From Sphacelaria rigidula (taxonomy: Eukaryota; Phaeophyceae; Sphacelariales), in NCBI GenBank assembly GCA_964200075.2, contig CAXNAA020000252.1, positions 1-23,659 on the forward strand: a stretch of DNA of 23,659 nt, in the 5' to 3' direction. The notes beneath the pieces were generated by a model, which saw nothing but the letters and a program-made list of their open reading frames with translations, ran no database searches and had not been told where the DNA came from. The number at the start of each line of letters is the position of its first letter. Position 1 is the first letter of the stretch. A program made the position numbers and the translations under genes. Below, one piece after another: positions 1-11,700 of the stretch.

Positions 1-984
1 CCCCCCCCCCCCTGCGTTTTGTGGCCAATGGCAAAACACCAAAGGAAAAAAAAAAAGGGGGACCCCCCCCCCCCCCCCCTGCGTTTTGACTCACGAAGCC
101 TGGGCCGGCAAAAACCCGGCGTGCTCCGTCCCGACGTTGTAGGGGCGAACCTCCCATGGAGTTAGTGCCGCCTGGCGATGACGCTGTAAAACACGTCACT
201 CACTGCGTAAGCTAGGCAACCAGTTTACCGGGGGGTTTTGCGGTAGCCGTGACGGTGGTCGAGCTACATCATACTGTGCGGGGGAGACAACCTCGACTCC
301 GCGCAAAGGGGATGATCGTCCTTCGTGATGTTTGAGTGGTGAGACCCCCAAGAGGCAGTGTATAATAAGCCGTGGCTGTCTCTGGAAGTGGCGATTCCAG
401 AAAATGAAGCAACTCATTTGAGGCTGTCATTCACAATATAATCAGTAGGCTTCGGGCCGAACAATCTTAACAGGATGCAGCTCACTCTTCATGCGACTCA
501 CCGTCCCGGCTTTGTAGGGATGCGAGGTCAATGGTCACATGACTACGGCATTTAATATCATGAGTACCCCCCCCCCCATTCTTTGGCTTCATAAAATATT
601 ATATTTTTTGGGCTAAACGGCAAAAAAGGCAGCATGAAGGCCTCTACAAGCCGTTGCACTTGCTGTAGGAGTGATCCAACGCACACACACGACTGGCGAA
701 GTGAACTGATATTTTTTTGCGGTAAGGTCTCGAAAACTCCAGGACTCAGCCACCTCACCAACCACTGTTTGCGTAATCACTACATCAGGTCGAATTTCCT
801 GACTCGCGTTCAATTCATCCTAATATCTCGAAAACAGTGTACAAACTTGCTTCTAGACCAGGAGCAAACTCCCAACACACGAACCAAAATAGTTTCCAAA
901 AGTCCGACAACACATGGCAGCCCAATTACTGGCATGTAAAGCACCCAATCCCTCGCTTCATTGATATAGTTTTTTCGCTTTCAG
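1..984. other. Non-coding stretch with poly-C tracts
   Basis: I see no convincing gene here. The left edge holds two poly-C runs (1-12 and about 63-79), each followed by the same CTGCGTTTTG string, which looks like a short direct duplication. A third C-run lies near 567-575. A short similarity starting CCGTCCCG occurs near 130 and again near 502, but it is too short to call a repeat family. Open frames in this stretch have no splice signals or family motifs that support them. Confidence 0.5.
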
Positions 985-2081
985 ATGTCTGAGTTGTTTG
1001 ACATCGTAGCATACGGCAACAATACGTATCTATTCTCCCCCGCCACTCGCTCCAGATGTACATGGTGACGCCCGAAGAAATTGCGGGAGGAAACGTCGAA
1101 AAAACGATATTTCACCCGCGACCCAAACAGAGGACGATTCGCATTTGTTGGGACATGAAAAAATGATCGCCCTTGATTGCGAAATTCCCTGACGCTTTCG
1201 CGGCAACCTGATGTAGAGGTGTACGCCAAAAATCCGCGTTCGATACCGTCACATCTCACGCAAACCCAAACGTTTAAGAGTCCAGGGGACATCGTCCTAC
1301 TTCTTGCCCTTCAAAATCATCATGTCACCATCAGTCACCCACACGCCCAAAGTTGGTTCCATCTCTGAGAAAACATCCATTTTTACTCATAACTTGTTTA
1401 GGCCCCTTTCCCTTGCCTCTGCCCCCCCCGTCCGAGCGAAACCCTCGACATGCGTCAATCTCAAGCAAGTGATGCAAAAAAGAGGCCCACACCTTCGCGG
1501 GCTGTGCCCGTCATGAACGAATGCAGGTGGTCTGCCCGACTCCCCTGCAGTCTCAATTCACCCCTAAGATAGTGCATGAAGCCTACACTTTATCACAACG
1601 GGTCTACTGTTGGGTATGCAACCAGCAGACAGCGTAAAATAACACGCCACAAAAACTGCAAATCACACCAATATATATGTACACAACGTGAACAAAGATC
1701 TGAACAAGCCATGATGAAAGGTGTCACGTCCGAACTTTCTCAGATGTTGGGTCTGAAAACCAAGCACGCACAGGGCAATCTGCCACCATCGGGATGTATC
1801 CACGATTGATTCTACTCTAGACCGCAGCCTGTTTCCCACATTGCTACAAAGGCCGATTTCTCCACAGGCCCTTCGCCAAGCACCCGCTTTTGTTCAACCC
1901 AACCGACCCAACATCCACATCTATATATACAGTGGGCACAACCTCGAGCGGCACGCATCAATATCTAGTACGGCGCGCGTTTTCGATGCACAACATCATG
2001 GCCCACAAGCGGCCTACCCATCCTCGTCAGTATCACCACGGCGGCATCGTCAAACCACCGCTGAACTACGCACAAGAGTAG
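985..2081 (+). CDS. Candidate small two-exon protein, unknown function
   Basis: This is a weak gene model. Exon 985-1064 begins with ATG directly after a pyrimidine-rich TTTCAG and ends at ATG|GTGACG in phase 2. Exon 1868-2081 follows TTTCTCCACAG, enters in phase 2 and runs 71 codons to TAG at 2079-2081. Joined, they would give about 98 residues. The second exon is the more protein-like part: it is rich in His, Pro, Tyr and Arg and ends in KPPLNYAQE. The size and basic composition would suit a small organellar protein, but that is a guess. I do not recognise the family. The two exons may belong to different transcripts, and the CAG before the ATG could simply be 5' UTR splicing. The gap 1065-1867 shows nothing else. 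Confidence 0.28.
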
Positions 2082-2675
2082 AGCATCGTTGAAATCACAA
2101 TTCTAGATCTCATCTACACACAAATCTACCCCATCACTACACACACCATGTTTTCGATCATTTATTTTTCGCGACGTGTACCTCATTATACTGCATTACA
2201 AAAAGGGTGAGACGAGTGTTCGTAACAGCCCATGTACTTGCACTCTGCACGAAAAAGATCAAAGGGTGTATCTACACCGAGGGAAACGTGGAGCGCGTTG
2301 CATCAACTGCACCAGGTGCGAATAAACGAAAATATATTTACATATATATATATATATATTTACACATGAGACCCCTCTCCCCCACCGATTTACAGACACA
2401 ACCGCAACCCCTCCATCCAGATCCCCACGGAAACGATCGCCGTGCTGCACCAAAAGTGGCCTTGAAATAGTTTTTATTGTTGTATTTGCACTTCAGCATC
2501 GGCGTAATTGCGCCTCACCACGAAATTCTCGTTCCGTTAATGATGACAAGTATCGCATGTGACGGCCCGGGGGACGCATCCATCCAAACGCTTCAAAACT
2601 CTCGCTTGTTCCACACAGCCCATCTCCTTACGAAACGTATATCTTGTACAGTGCGGCGTTGTAGCGCCCACGGGT
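2082..2675. other. Intergenic stretch with an AT microsatellite
   Basis: This lies between the candidate + exon ending at 2081 and the last exon of the minus-strand DUF2358 gene. It contains an alternating AT tract at about 2340-2360. No coding signal was found on either strand. The minus-strand gene's 3' UTR and poly(A) site should fall in this interval, but no site can be fixed by eye. Confidence 0.5.
2338..2362. repeat. (AT)n microsatellite
   Basis: An almost pure alternating A/T tract of about 20 bases is flanked by partly decayed AT-rich sequence. It lies in the intergenic region just downstream of the minus-strand gene. Confidence 0.85.
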
Positions 2676-5600
2676 TCATTTGCGATACAAGTGCCACGCA
2701 TACTTCACAAACCCTTCGGCAATGATACTCTCCGACCCAACCCGATTGCGATGAATGCCCTTCATTACGAAGCTGTCGTTCATCTCGACACGCCGACTTC
2801 CCTATTGCAGGGCAGCGTGTACCGCTGTACCGAGGCTTATTTTTCACCACCTTTCATGATCTCAAATCACGGCCACGCAACAGCAACAAGCGTTCACACG
2901 AACGGGACTGATCCCACCACTTCATCTCTTCGACTTACGACCGTGTGACGTCGCGGGTGCATGTGCACAAGAATAGAATGGATCAAGAAACCGTTATTAA
3001 TTGCTCATGTCAACCACTTACGTGATCGGTGGGGGGCGATTCCCCGTGATCATGACCTTCATCCAGGAGTGGGAGTATTCCCACAAGTCTCGCTTGATGC
3101 GGTTATCAATGGCATGTTCGCGTATCAGGCCTTCCTTGTTCAAGCTGTAAAGCGACACCGCACTCAGCTGCGTCGTGCACGCAGGAGAGACGGGGGTGGA
3201 TGCAATCGAGGGAGTTGTTTTTGTCTGAATACATGTATAGAACTCAGCACCAGAGCAGTCGTGTGCGATGCAGTGCAGCAGGGGATGCAGCAGGTTTGAG
3301 CTTGGATATATATCTCGAGTACCATCATGAAACATGACTTCCAACTCAGCTGCATGTGATGAATCAGGCACGGAGGGGTGAGCGGTAGTATAGCAGCAGG
3401 CTGGCTGTCGGTGAGGTTGTAAGGCTAGTGTCAGGAGCACTGACAAACGTGGTACAACATTGCTTGGAGTAGGCGCTCGAGGCTCCAAACAGCGACTACA
3501 AGTTTTCGGGACTCAGCGTTTGGTGAACTTCACCGTCATGTCACCGAAACTCAAAACGTGTGTTCTTGGAAAAGCATTACATTATTTCCAAGTTTACCGA
3601 GAAGCGGGGCTCCTTGGAGTGCACGATCATGCTTGTTCGAAACAATTCAAGAAAAAAAAACTCGACTATCACCGGGTGCGTGATGCCTCCGACAACTGAC
3701 GTTGTTCGCGTAATTCCCTGTCATCGATCCTCAAGACTACTGCTGTGTGTGTGTGTTGTCACCCCTTCTATTCTGGACGTCGGTCTACACCTTCGGGTAT
3801 ATGTGGGCGCACCAGCCGGGGTCACACAGGAGAAAGGTCAACACAGGAGATTTTTCTTCTTTATTTGTTTTTAGTACCCCACCTTTCTTCTGCGATGCTT
3901 GCCTTAATCTTTTATCGCGAGAGGGGTTCAGCAGTCCCTTTCCCTCGTCGACCGTTAAGTCGAATTCTGTGTACCCACGGCATACAGTAGTCGCTCTCCT
4001 TTGTTGAGAGTTGAGCATGGTGTGAGAAAAAATCCCAGATCACTCCGAGATGTTGATCCACAACCCAACCGTCACAAGTTTTCGAGGTCACCAACTGAGC
4101 TACTGGGGTGGCCGAGATAACGGAGAAGACACATCCTTACTGTCTGAACCCCCGTGTCCGTGAACGCTTCCACGACTCGCGACCGAGTAGAATCTACAAC
4201 GCACATTACAGACAACATATTATGAACACCCCAAGCAAAACCAAGTTACCAAAGCGCACCCTACCCCCAAATTTAGCCGAATCCCAGTCATAATGGTCGC
4301 AACCCGCGGGCAACTATTATAACCAGTGGTATCACACACCTGGACAGCCGTGCTCTCTCCCATGAAAGGAGCATTCGCGGCCAGAGTCCATTTTAGCTCA
4401 ATCACTTTCTTCGACTTGCTGTAGCAAACGCTGCTCACGCCAACACGCGGCTTAGCTGCCGTGATGGCACCAAGCACCCTTAGCGACGTATGCAGGGCCC
4501 CGTACAGCCTTCTGCCTTGCACCAGCTCGCCGATCGGATCCTACACAGAACACAGTGGGGAAACGCCTCGATCAGAATGCAATGCGAAGAGTGGGTATCG
4601 CCTGTTCGGCATACATTCTAGAGCCAGGCGTTACAACGGAAGAGGAATAGTCGTGTTTGAGGTGCTCCACTCGTTGGGGCGCGGTGAGCACGCGCCCTCG
4701 TGAAGGGGGAGCGAGATGGGGGAAAAGGCCGGAGGGGTGGGTGAGGAGGCCGGGGCTAGACAGGCGTAGTTATGCTCAGCTTGCCCCAGCCGTAGGGTGA
4801 TCCACCACGTGTTCTCGAGAGCACGGTGTATTATTCCCAAAGTAGCTGTTGCCGAGGACTAATATCTCGTTGCGAATCATATGAATCATGGCTCATAGGT
4901 TTTCTTGCCGATCTCATGTTGCTACAGCAGCCCGCAGGCGGGGTTATTGTCACGAAGTGGGGAAGCTGTTGAAGGTGTGGCCTCCTCAAACGCGAAGGTT
5001 CCATCGGAGAAGAGTACACACGCATACGCCCACGGGAAAAACAACGCGAACCACTAAGAATACAGCGCAATCAACTTCATTACGAGCCAGTCCCTGAGGA
5101 ATCTCATGATCCAGCAGCGATCGCTGTCATCCAGCCACATTCAACGGCACGAGCAACCATGGACGTTAATAGAGCTTCACGGAAATCAATTTCTCGAGAG
5201 TGGTTTTCAGTTATGTCCAACCGTTAGAGTATGCAGTGATAACGCTCACCTTGAGGACAACGTTGCTAGAGAATATTTCCAGCCGGGGGGGTGCCGAGAA
5301 CATATGCGGCACGTCGACGGCGAGGTAGTCCATTGCTCGGCCGACATTCATGTTGAACTCCGCGTCTTCGTCTCCGTCATGTTCGTCTCCACCGACCGGT
5401 CCCTGCATTGAAAAAGTTAAAACAGAGTTCCGGAATAAAGTGGTGGCGTTGAAAATCACCTGGACGAGTGAGCAGTGCTGCCACTGAACCAATTGATTTC
5501 CATTTTATTTCATTTATTTGTCGCTTTTCGAAACCTTTCCCTCCCCGGTACGTGATTAAAACCCGAAATCGAATTTCAGAGGAAGAAGAATACGTTTCTT

Positions 5601-7499
5601 CAGAATATCATATGTAATACATCAGCACAACAGGAACGAACCGTCCCACTTGATACACATTTTTTTCTCTTGAAGGAAGGAGGAAACCTTACCCAACACT
5701 CAACCCTTATGGAACCCACTAACGATTCTTGTGTTCGTGAATCGGCGTTATTTTGACTTGAGAATGAGTGAAAACTATGCCGATTCAGAAGAACAAAAAT
5801 CATCAATGAGTTCCAAAAGGGTTACCCCCAAGCGGGTTTGTGTGCCTATTACCCGGAGGCTCGACTAGACCACCTCGCGGCAGTCATGTTAGGGAGGCGC
5901 CTCGAGCATTCCGTCAGATGATTTTTCTTCCTTTTTCGTCTGAATTATCCGATGTTCGTCGTTGGAAGCGTGAGGAGGTGAATGGCAAAAAGAGATTGTT
6001 TGGGCTGAGTTTGTTAGATGACAGCCCATGAGATGCGAGAGTGCTGATCCAGTCCGCAAAACCAAAATGTAAGGTGTGCACCGGAGGAGAGATGGATTAA
6101 TCCCATGCCCTCGTGACCACGGCTCGTCCCGCGGGAGGGAGGGGGTTAATTGTGAAGGGGAAACAAATCGCGGTGAAGAAAGCGTGCCTGACGCGATCGC
6201 CAACAAATTGATGGGTGAGCTTGAGCCACCGCGAACATGTCCGGGATTTAGCGAGTGACGCTGCTGCAGTCGTGGGGAGGGCATGCATGCCGCCCCCAAT
6301 CTTTCATCCCCGTGCAGAGGTACGTTGTCCATCGCAAAACAGTGAGTCCGAATCACAATACAGTACTTGCCGGGAGAATGTTGAGCATCTGGCTCATAGG
6401 GATGGGTCTTAGGTTGAACTAGCATCGTTTTCACTTGAAACACGTCGTCAGACCAGATGGCCCACCCTTGGTGCCAAAAAGGGTTCAAAATACGCTCTTG
6501 GAAAACATCAACATGCCCTCCAGTCTTGCGCCAAAATAAAGAAACAAAAATGTACCGGAATGCCCGCCCTGTATTTGTGACTGCCCGCACTAGGCCCGCA
6601 TACAAAATCACTGCACTTTTGTACGGAAACTTTGCTTGAGCATTTCTCGACCGTGGGTAAATGGACCGTCATAAAACCTGGTGCACAAGTTGGACACAAC
6701 AAAAGCAGTATGTGCAGCAAGTTTCAGCTCCTTTCAGGCAACGAGCAAGTTAAACTAAGCGAATACCGCAGATACTGTCGATAGGCCCTCAAAACGGCTG
6801 TCTCGCAGCCCAGATTCCGTGTACCGTGAGTGAATGCATATGTGGATATGGTGGTCTACTCATTTCCATATCATGATCTACTGGGAGGGTACAGTGTTGG
6901 CAAACAATATACATACATAGATCAGTACTAGCACACCCTCTGGATGATGACAATCTGTAGAAAAGTCATTCCGGTATCGACTATAGAGATGCTCAGGGCG
7001 GGAGGCACGGTCGTGCGCGCGCTGTCATCGCTGCTATGGGCTGAAACTTCGGCAATATGCCATGCAGACCCCAATCGACAAACCAATGCGTCTAGATCTC
7101 GGGTTGGGCATTCCAGCAGCGCGCGAGGGGATGAAAAGAGCTCCAATTCTGTTCCGAAGCTTCTTTTTTTTGCGGAAGACTGTTGGGAACAATGAACATG
7201 ACAAAAATGAAAGTTCAAGCTGCGCCGTTAGGTACAATAGTCCGTGCAAGGCGAGTAACAGCTGTACCGTGCGCCCCTCCCTTCATGAGTTACGAAACGG
7301 AAAACATTCAATGTGCATGTATCACCTGCAGCGGCGTGTGTAGGGGGAACTCCACCGGTTTCAGCGCAAGGAGCGGAGGCCTGTGAAGCAGATGATTTGT
7401 TTGAGCAGTGCGCTGATGATGAGGTATAACTAAAAACCCTTGTACAGAAAGAACCACCGATAGGAGAGATATAGCACTGGCGATAGCAGCTCGCACCAT
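2676..7499 (-). CDS. DUF2358 (SnoaL-like) protein, predicted plastid-targeted
   Basis: This is a five-exon minus-strand gene: 7499-7326, 5402-5250, 4540-4340, 3167-3022 and probably 2796-2676, about 264 residues. Exon 1 starts at ATG 7499 and encodes a signal peptide (MVRAAIASAISLLSVVLSVQ) then G-FLVIP, an ASAF-like site with Phe at +1, followed by a basic transit-like stretch. The body reads as DUF2358: AMDYLAVDVPHMF near residue 82, then NVVLK joined to DPIGELVQGRRLYGAL across a phase-0 intron, an aliphatic/Trp strand (VIELKWTLAANAPF), and SLYSLNKEGLIREHAIDN. Donors and acceptors are good (AAG|GTGAGC, CAG|GTGTGT, CAC|GTAAGT; TTCTGTGTAG, TTTCAATGCAG). All phases agree: 0, 0, 0, then 2. The last exon is the least certain because its acceptor (GGGAAG) is weak. 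Family function is unknown; members occur in plants, algae and cyanobacteria. Plastid location is inferred from the presequence. Confidence 0.82.
4045..4107 (-). repeat. Degenerate tRNA-like element (A box, decayed B box)
   Basis: On the minus strand a perfect Pol III A box (TAGCTCAGTTGG, 4102-4091) is followed at about tRNA spacing by a weak B-box-like GGTTGTGGATC (about 4063-4053). The region cannot form a complete cloverleaf by eye. It is best read as a tRNA-derived SINE head or an old tRNA pseudogene inside intron 3 (3168-4339) of the DUF2358 gene, in the same orientation as that gene. Confidence 0.4.
5403..7325 (-). other. Intron 1 of the DUF2358 gene
   Basis: This 1.9 kb intron separates the presequence exon from the domain body. 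The donor is CTGCAG|GTGATA and the acceptor is TTTTTCAATGCAG. A 240-codon open stretch on the minus strand (6611-5889) lies inside it, but it has no family motif and no splice frame linking it to the gene. Nothing else recognisable is seen. Exon shuffling of targeting sequences often leaves the presequence on its own exon, as here. Confidence 0.6.
7428..7499 (-). other. Bipartite plastid presequence with ASAF-like site
   Basis: The first 24 or so codons of the DUF2358 gene encode a short basic n-region (MVR), a hydrophobic core rich in Ala, Ile, Leu, Ser and Val, and a small-residue cleavage site with Phe directly after it (SVQG-FLVIP). A Phe at +1 of the transit peptide is the known requirement for import into secondary red plastids of stramenopiles, cryptophytes and haptophytes. 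The residues after it are His/Arg/Pro-rich and lack acidic residues, as transit peptides usually are. Confidence 0.75.
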
Positions 7500-8294
7500 G
7501 CTGCTTGAATGCTAAACTGTTCACCAAAGTGGGTTGTAATGTCTCCTAGTCGTGGAGGATACAGCGCAGTGCAGTGGAGTTGCGCTGGCTCTGTTGCAGT
7601 ACGGAACAACTGAAGAATTGCGATGTACCGAAAGAAGTGTCATGTTTCAGGATTTATTTTCTACTGACATGTTTTTACGCGATACATTATATGCGGGCCC
7701 ACTTGTGCCTGTACATGTATACTCGAGCTGTTCTGCATTTTAGTCACGGGTCCTCGCAGCTTCGGGCTCCGTGATCATCGCACCAAAGGCCGAATGCACA
7801 ACTCCACCATACTGTCCTAGTACGAAAGATCAACATTGATATCTCCAAGAGATCTCCATGTGCGTGTGAAGCGTGATATGCAATGGCTGCACTGTAGCTC
7901 TGCGGACGTCATGGATGCACTGATGACAGTATTTCAAAGCGGAGGATAAGGATATCAGACGCGTCGGGAAACACGCCGCGAGGCCAGCATTAATGCCTCC
8001 AGGAGCCCTCCATGCGTAAGTGAAGTACGACGCACAATGACTGTATTGTAGCTCTGCGAAACTCGTGTATGTACTGCTGACAGCATTTCAAGGTAGAGGA
8101 TGAGGATATCACGCGCGTCGTAATGCTGCACATACGGCCACCAGAGGGGTCGCTAGCTTGAGGCGCATATTGCGACCACCCATGCTTGATGGTGTTTGTC
8201 AACATGTTCACGTACTATGAAGTTGTTTTGAATATGTTTACTGTCTACACAACGTACAGGCTGGGCCGCCGAAGACGCTGACATAAATACTGAT
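7500..8294. other. Region between the divergent genes, left of the transposon
   Basis: No gene can be called. It should hold the minus-strand DUF2358 promoter, and possibly the missing 5' exon or exons of the + gene whose first visible exon is at 16160. One exon-like stretch follows a good acceptor (GGCTCTGTTGCAG, exon from 7602). It contains FQDLFSTDMFLRDTLYAGPL and runs open to about 7742. Its usable donors are phase 0 or 1, so it does not join directly to the phase-2 acceptor at 16159. The right part of the region is a tandem duplication (7844-8120). Confidence 0.4.
7844..8120. repeat. Imperfect tandem duplication, two 123 bp copies
   Basis: Copy 1 (7844-7966) and copy 2 (7998-8120) are direct repeats separated by 31 bases, giving a period of about 154. 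Both begin TCCA(A/G)GAG, share TGTAGCTCTGCG in the middle and GGATATCA near the end, and finish in GCGTCG. By eye they match at about three quarters of positions, so the duplication is not recent. The repeat ends about 175 bases left of the transposon's inverted repeat and has no visible coding potential. Confidence 0.85.
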
Positions 8295-8305
8295 ACGCGA
8301 TTATA

Positions 8306-8478
8306 CTGCTCAATTTTAGGCCGTTCACTTTGAAATTTTGACACGATGCACAGGACGTATATGCGAAGACGCCATGTTTCCTCCTACATTTTTTTTCTTC
8401 GTGAGTTGTTTGCGATTTAGACCGACTTTTATGCGCTGGGATATGTTATTTTTTGGCCTGGGATCTGGCCAAATCCCA
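8306..8478 (+). repeat. Left terminal inverted repeat of the transposon
   Basis: It starts CTGCTCAATTTTAGG. The outer about 105 bases match the reverse complement of the right end at close to 90 percent by eye, including a run through ACACGATG and GCGAAGACGCCATGTTTCC. Inward similarity continues, with a roughly 30-40 base indel, through GCTGGGATATG to GGCCTGGGATCTGGCCAAA. Confidence 0.93.
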
Positions 8479-8606
8479 GAAAACGCACTTTAAGCACCCT
8501 GGATTTGACCAGATCCCAGCGAAAAAAAATCGAGCGTCACGCTCTCGAAACGGTTTTCTGGAATCTGGAGTCGAGATTTCAGCTCCCAGCTGGGATCTGA
8601 AATCTG
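8436..8606. repeat. Left subterminal motif cluster (CTGGGATCTGG-like)
   Basis: Several copies of a short motif, in both orientations, occupy this stretch: GCTGGGATATG at 8436, CTGGGATCTGG at 8458, AAATCCCAG at 8471, CCAGATCCCAG at 8509 and CTGGGATCTG at 8590, followed by AAATCTGG. The segment from 8458 to 8479 is nearly palindromic. The mirrored cluster at the other end has the same motifs. Subterminal repeats like these are often transposase or accessory-protein binding sites, which is inference here. Confidence 0.75.
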
Positions 8607-8795
8607 GATGAGGGTGACGTACGTACCTTGCCGTACGCTGCTTGAACAAGAGGCGTTTGACGCTTTCAAACTGCACGCAATCAAAGCACAGTGCTCGGAC
8701 AGTCTCACGGCCCGTACCGTCAGGCAACAGTGCTAGGGTGAGCTTTGCCTGGCACTTGCTGCCTACTGTGTGCGGGGTGTGACAGAAAGGAAAGA

Positions 8796-11700
8796 ATGAA
8801 CAACGAAGAAGAGGCCATCCTTGCTGAAGCTGAGTACGAAGAAGAAGAAGCTGCCGTGATGATCATGCGGGTAGGAGCATTTGCGAGGCGGCGGAAGAGA
8901 AGTCGCCATCATGACATGAGGAGTGTGAGGGAATGGGCTGTAGCACTGGGAAGCATGCCTCAGTCGGAGGACGAAGAGAGCGAGGATGATGGTCGGAGAG
9001 GACCGCGCACCGTACATCCCCGCCCACCATATGAAGACTCATCCTGGGCGAGAATGCTTCGGAACCCTGCGCTCGCAGACCCTGCATCGCGAGACGCGCA
9101 ACTCTTCAGGCGCCGTTTTCGAGTGCCGTACCAGTTTTTCCTTCAGCTCGTAGACCTGGTAGAGGAGCGGAGATGGTTCTCCACTACGGCTGTGGACGTG
9201 TGCGGGCGGCAGTGCATTCCCGTAAACCTGAAGGTATGTTCATGTGTGGCGTGCGTAGGGGAGAGAACGTGCAATATACGCGGCGGTGTTCATAGCGTTG
9301 TTACCCAGCGTACAAATACGACATCTGTGCTGTATTTTGAGTAAATATCGGTCGTCTACCAACTGTAGAGCGCGCACAAACCCATGCGCAGGCAGAAGAA
9401 CTGTACTGTCTGCGGCCGTGCTCTGCAGTACACCGCACGCATGCCACCGCCCCGCACGGAGAGGTTACTGCAACGTAGGCGAGGGCGCAGTCTAGGCGGT
9501 AGATCATGTTGTTATGTATGACATCGGCGCGGGTATTTTCGGCAGCTACCAGTCTGCGTTACGGTGCGGCCGTTCGTGAGCATAAACGGCGAAATCTGCA
9601 ATATATAGCGCCATACATACCGATAAACTGCTATTTGGGAGGGCCGCTCGGAGCTGTGCCGTCCGCTTCCAGCAGAAATGCTTCACTCGTTCTTATTTTT
9701 CGTCGAATCGACACGAAAGGGCAAACGCTCTGAATTGAGATTCTTTCGCGATCCACCCCCGATGTGACTGTAATTATTGGCATGCACTGCACAGGAAAAC
9801 AGCACACTACGACTGTCCTGCTCAAACCATTGTGTTGTCGCTAGATACCACAAGGCCCCCTGCACACGATCTGCCAGAGGAAGACTGCAACAAAATCAAA
9901 GGTGCTGCGAAATTGTACTGCAGTACTACATCCGTTCGCGAAAAAAAGTACCTGCTTTCAAGAATTCCATCATTTTTGTACACGCCCCGGAAAAAAAATC
10001 ACTCGGCCTTTAAGAAATGAATAATTATACGTGAGCTGAAAGTAAAGTAATGTCTATGTGAAATGATGCTAGAATCCGCGATTAGAAGAAGGCCCGAGGC
10101 TCGCTCCAAATAAGACTTTCTCAGGTAGAGGCGCCACTTGTATTCCAGTTGAGTGTGGTGGATTCGTACGGGGCGAATATCTTCCTTGGGTTCCATTTCC
10201 GCGCTGCAACGCCGTAAGGCGCACCACAGACACCTGGAATGGCGCAAATGGTGTGCGGAGACCAATTTCACCGGCGGTCATCTCCCTTCCTCCTACCGAC
10301 CGATCACGTGTGAAAATCGGGATTTGGTGGTCCCAACTAGCAATGGTTCGTCCGAACCGTGTGACGTTTTTTCCTCGAACGCCCTTCAACAATCTGTTCA
10401 GCACATCGCACCACCCATTTCCCCCCTGAATTACATCACATGACGAACCTTTCCAAGACCGCAGGGGAGAAATCTCGTGCCCCCACTTCCGACTAGTACA
10501 GGACTGTTGCAGCATTGTGCTGCTGCACCCAGGACAGCCTCTGAAGAGAGATGGTCTGCAGTACGCACGTAGAGCGTTAGTATCCTGCCCCTGCTATCGG
10601 CCGCCGGTACTTTTTCCCGGTCTGCTTCCAGACGCCCGCGCTGGGGTTGGCGCCGGCCCCTCCCGAAGGCACCTCCTCTCTCTGTTCCGCTCTTCTTTTT
10701 CCCCAAGTGCTAACACTCACAAATCCACCGGCGCGGTTGCTACCGTGCTCATGCATGTAACGGTAGCTTCACCCCACGCGCGCTCGGATATCCTTCAACA
10801 TGCACAGCATACTCGTTCCATTATCTGGCGCGCTCTTCACTCCGGCGAGTTATCAGCTCCACCCTCACTTGAGCATAAATGCTTACCCGTAATACCCTCA
10901 AGTCAATACACGAGCGTGAGATAAGTAACCACCTAATGGTCCACATTTGTCGCGATTTGTGTTGCCTTGTCGCCATGGCCCGCCCATGCAGGTATTGGCT
11001 GCGCTCCAAGTTTTGGGGAGAGGCACGTGCTTCGACGACGTCAGCCAGACGTCGTTGATGAGCGAACCCGTGGCGTGTATGACGTTTCATACGTTCTGCA
11101 GGCACTTCGCTGCAGAGCTTTACCATGCACACGTTCGTCTCCCTACCGGGGACGAACAGGTGAAAGTCATGGAGGACTTTCACAAGCTCGGATTCACGGG
11201 AGCTGTAGGGTCGACGGACGTGATCCACGTCAGGTGGGATGCCTGTTCTGACAACCTCCTACGGACTAACACGGGAAAGGAAGGCCACCCCACTATCGCT
11301 TACGCGGCGACAGTTGATCACTCGGGGCGCGTCCTGGCCATGACGGCGGGCCTCCCGGGATCGTACAACGATAAAACTATCATCTGCGCCGACGCCGTAG
11401 TCATTAAGATTAAGGAGGACCCACTTTGCACAGAACGAGTGTTCCACCTGATGGGGGCCGACGGCAGCGCGGTGGAATGCAAGGGAAACTACTTGCTGGT
11501 GGACAATTGCTACCACAAGGTGAGAAATGTCGCAGTCTGTTGGAATAATAAAACGCTTGTGGCGTCCTACAAATGTCCGTGTCGTGTTCGCTGTCGACGT
11601 GTGCCGCATCTGAGCGGGGGAATGAGAGGGAGAATTCGAAACGTGCCGCAAGCTACACACTATGTACTGCACCCCATAATACTTTTCATCTGTATTAGTC

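Noticed and set aside
2559-2948. 129-codon open frame on +
   Set aside because: It overlaps the proposed last exon of the minus-strand DUF2358 gene (2676-2796) antisense and has no independent support.
5889-6611. 240-codon open frame on the minus strand
   Set aside because: It lies wholly inside intron 1 of the DUF2358 gene, has no domain or motif, and a length of this order is expected by chance in a six-frame scan of 23 kb.
10069-10515. 148-codon open frame on the minus strand
   Set aside because: It overlaps dispersed repeat copy A inside the transposase intron and shows no protein family signal.
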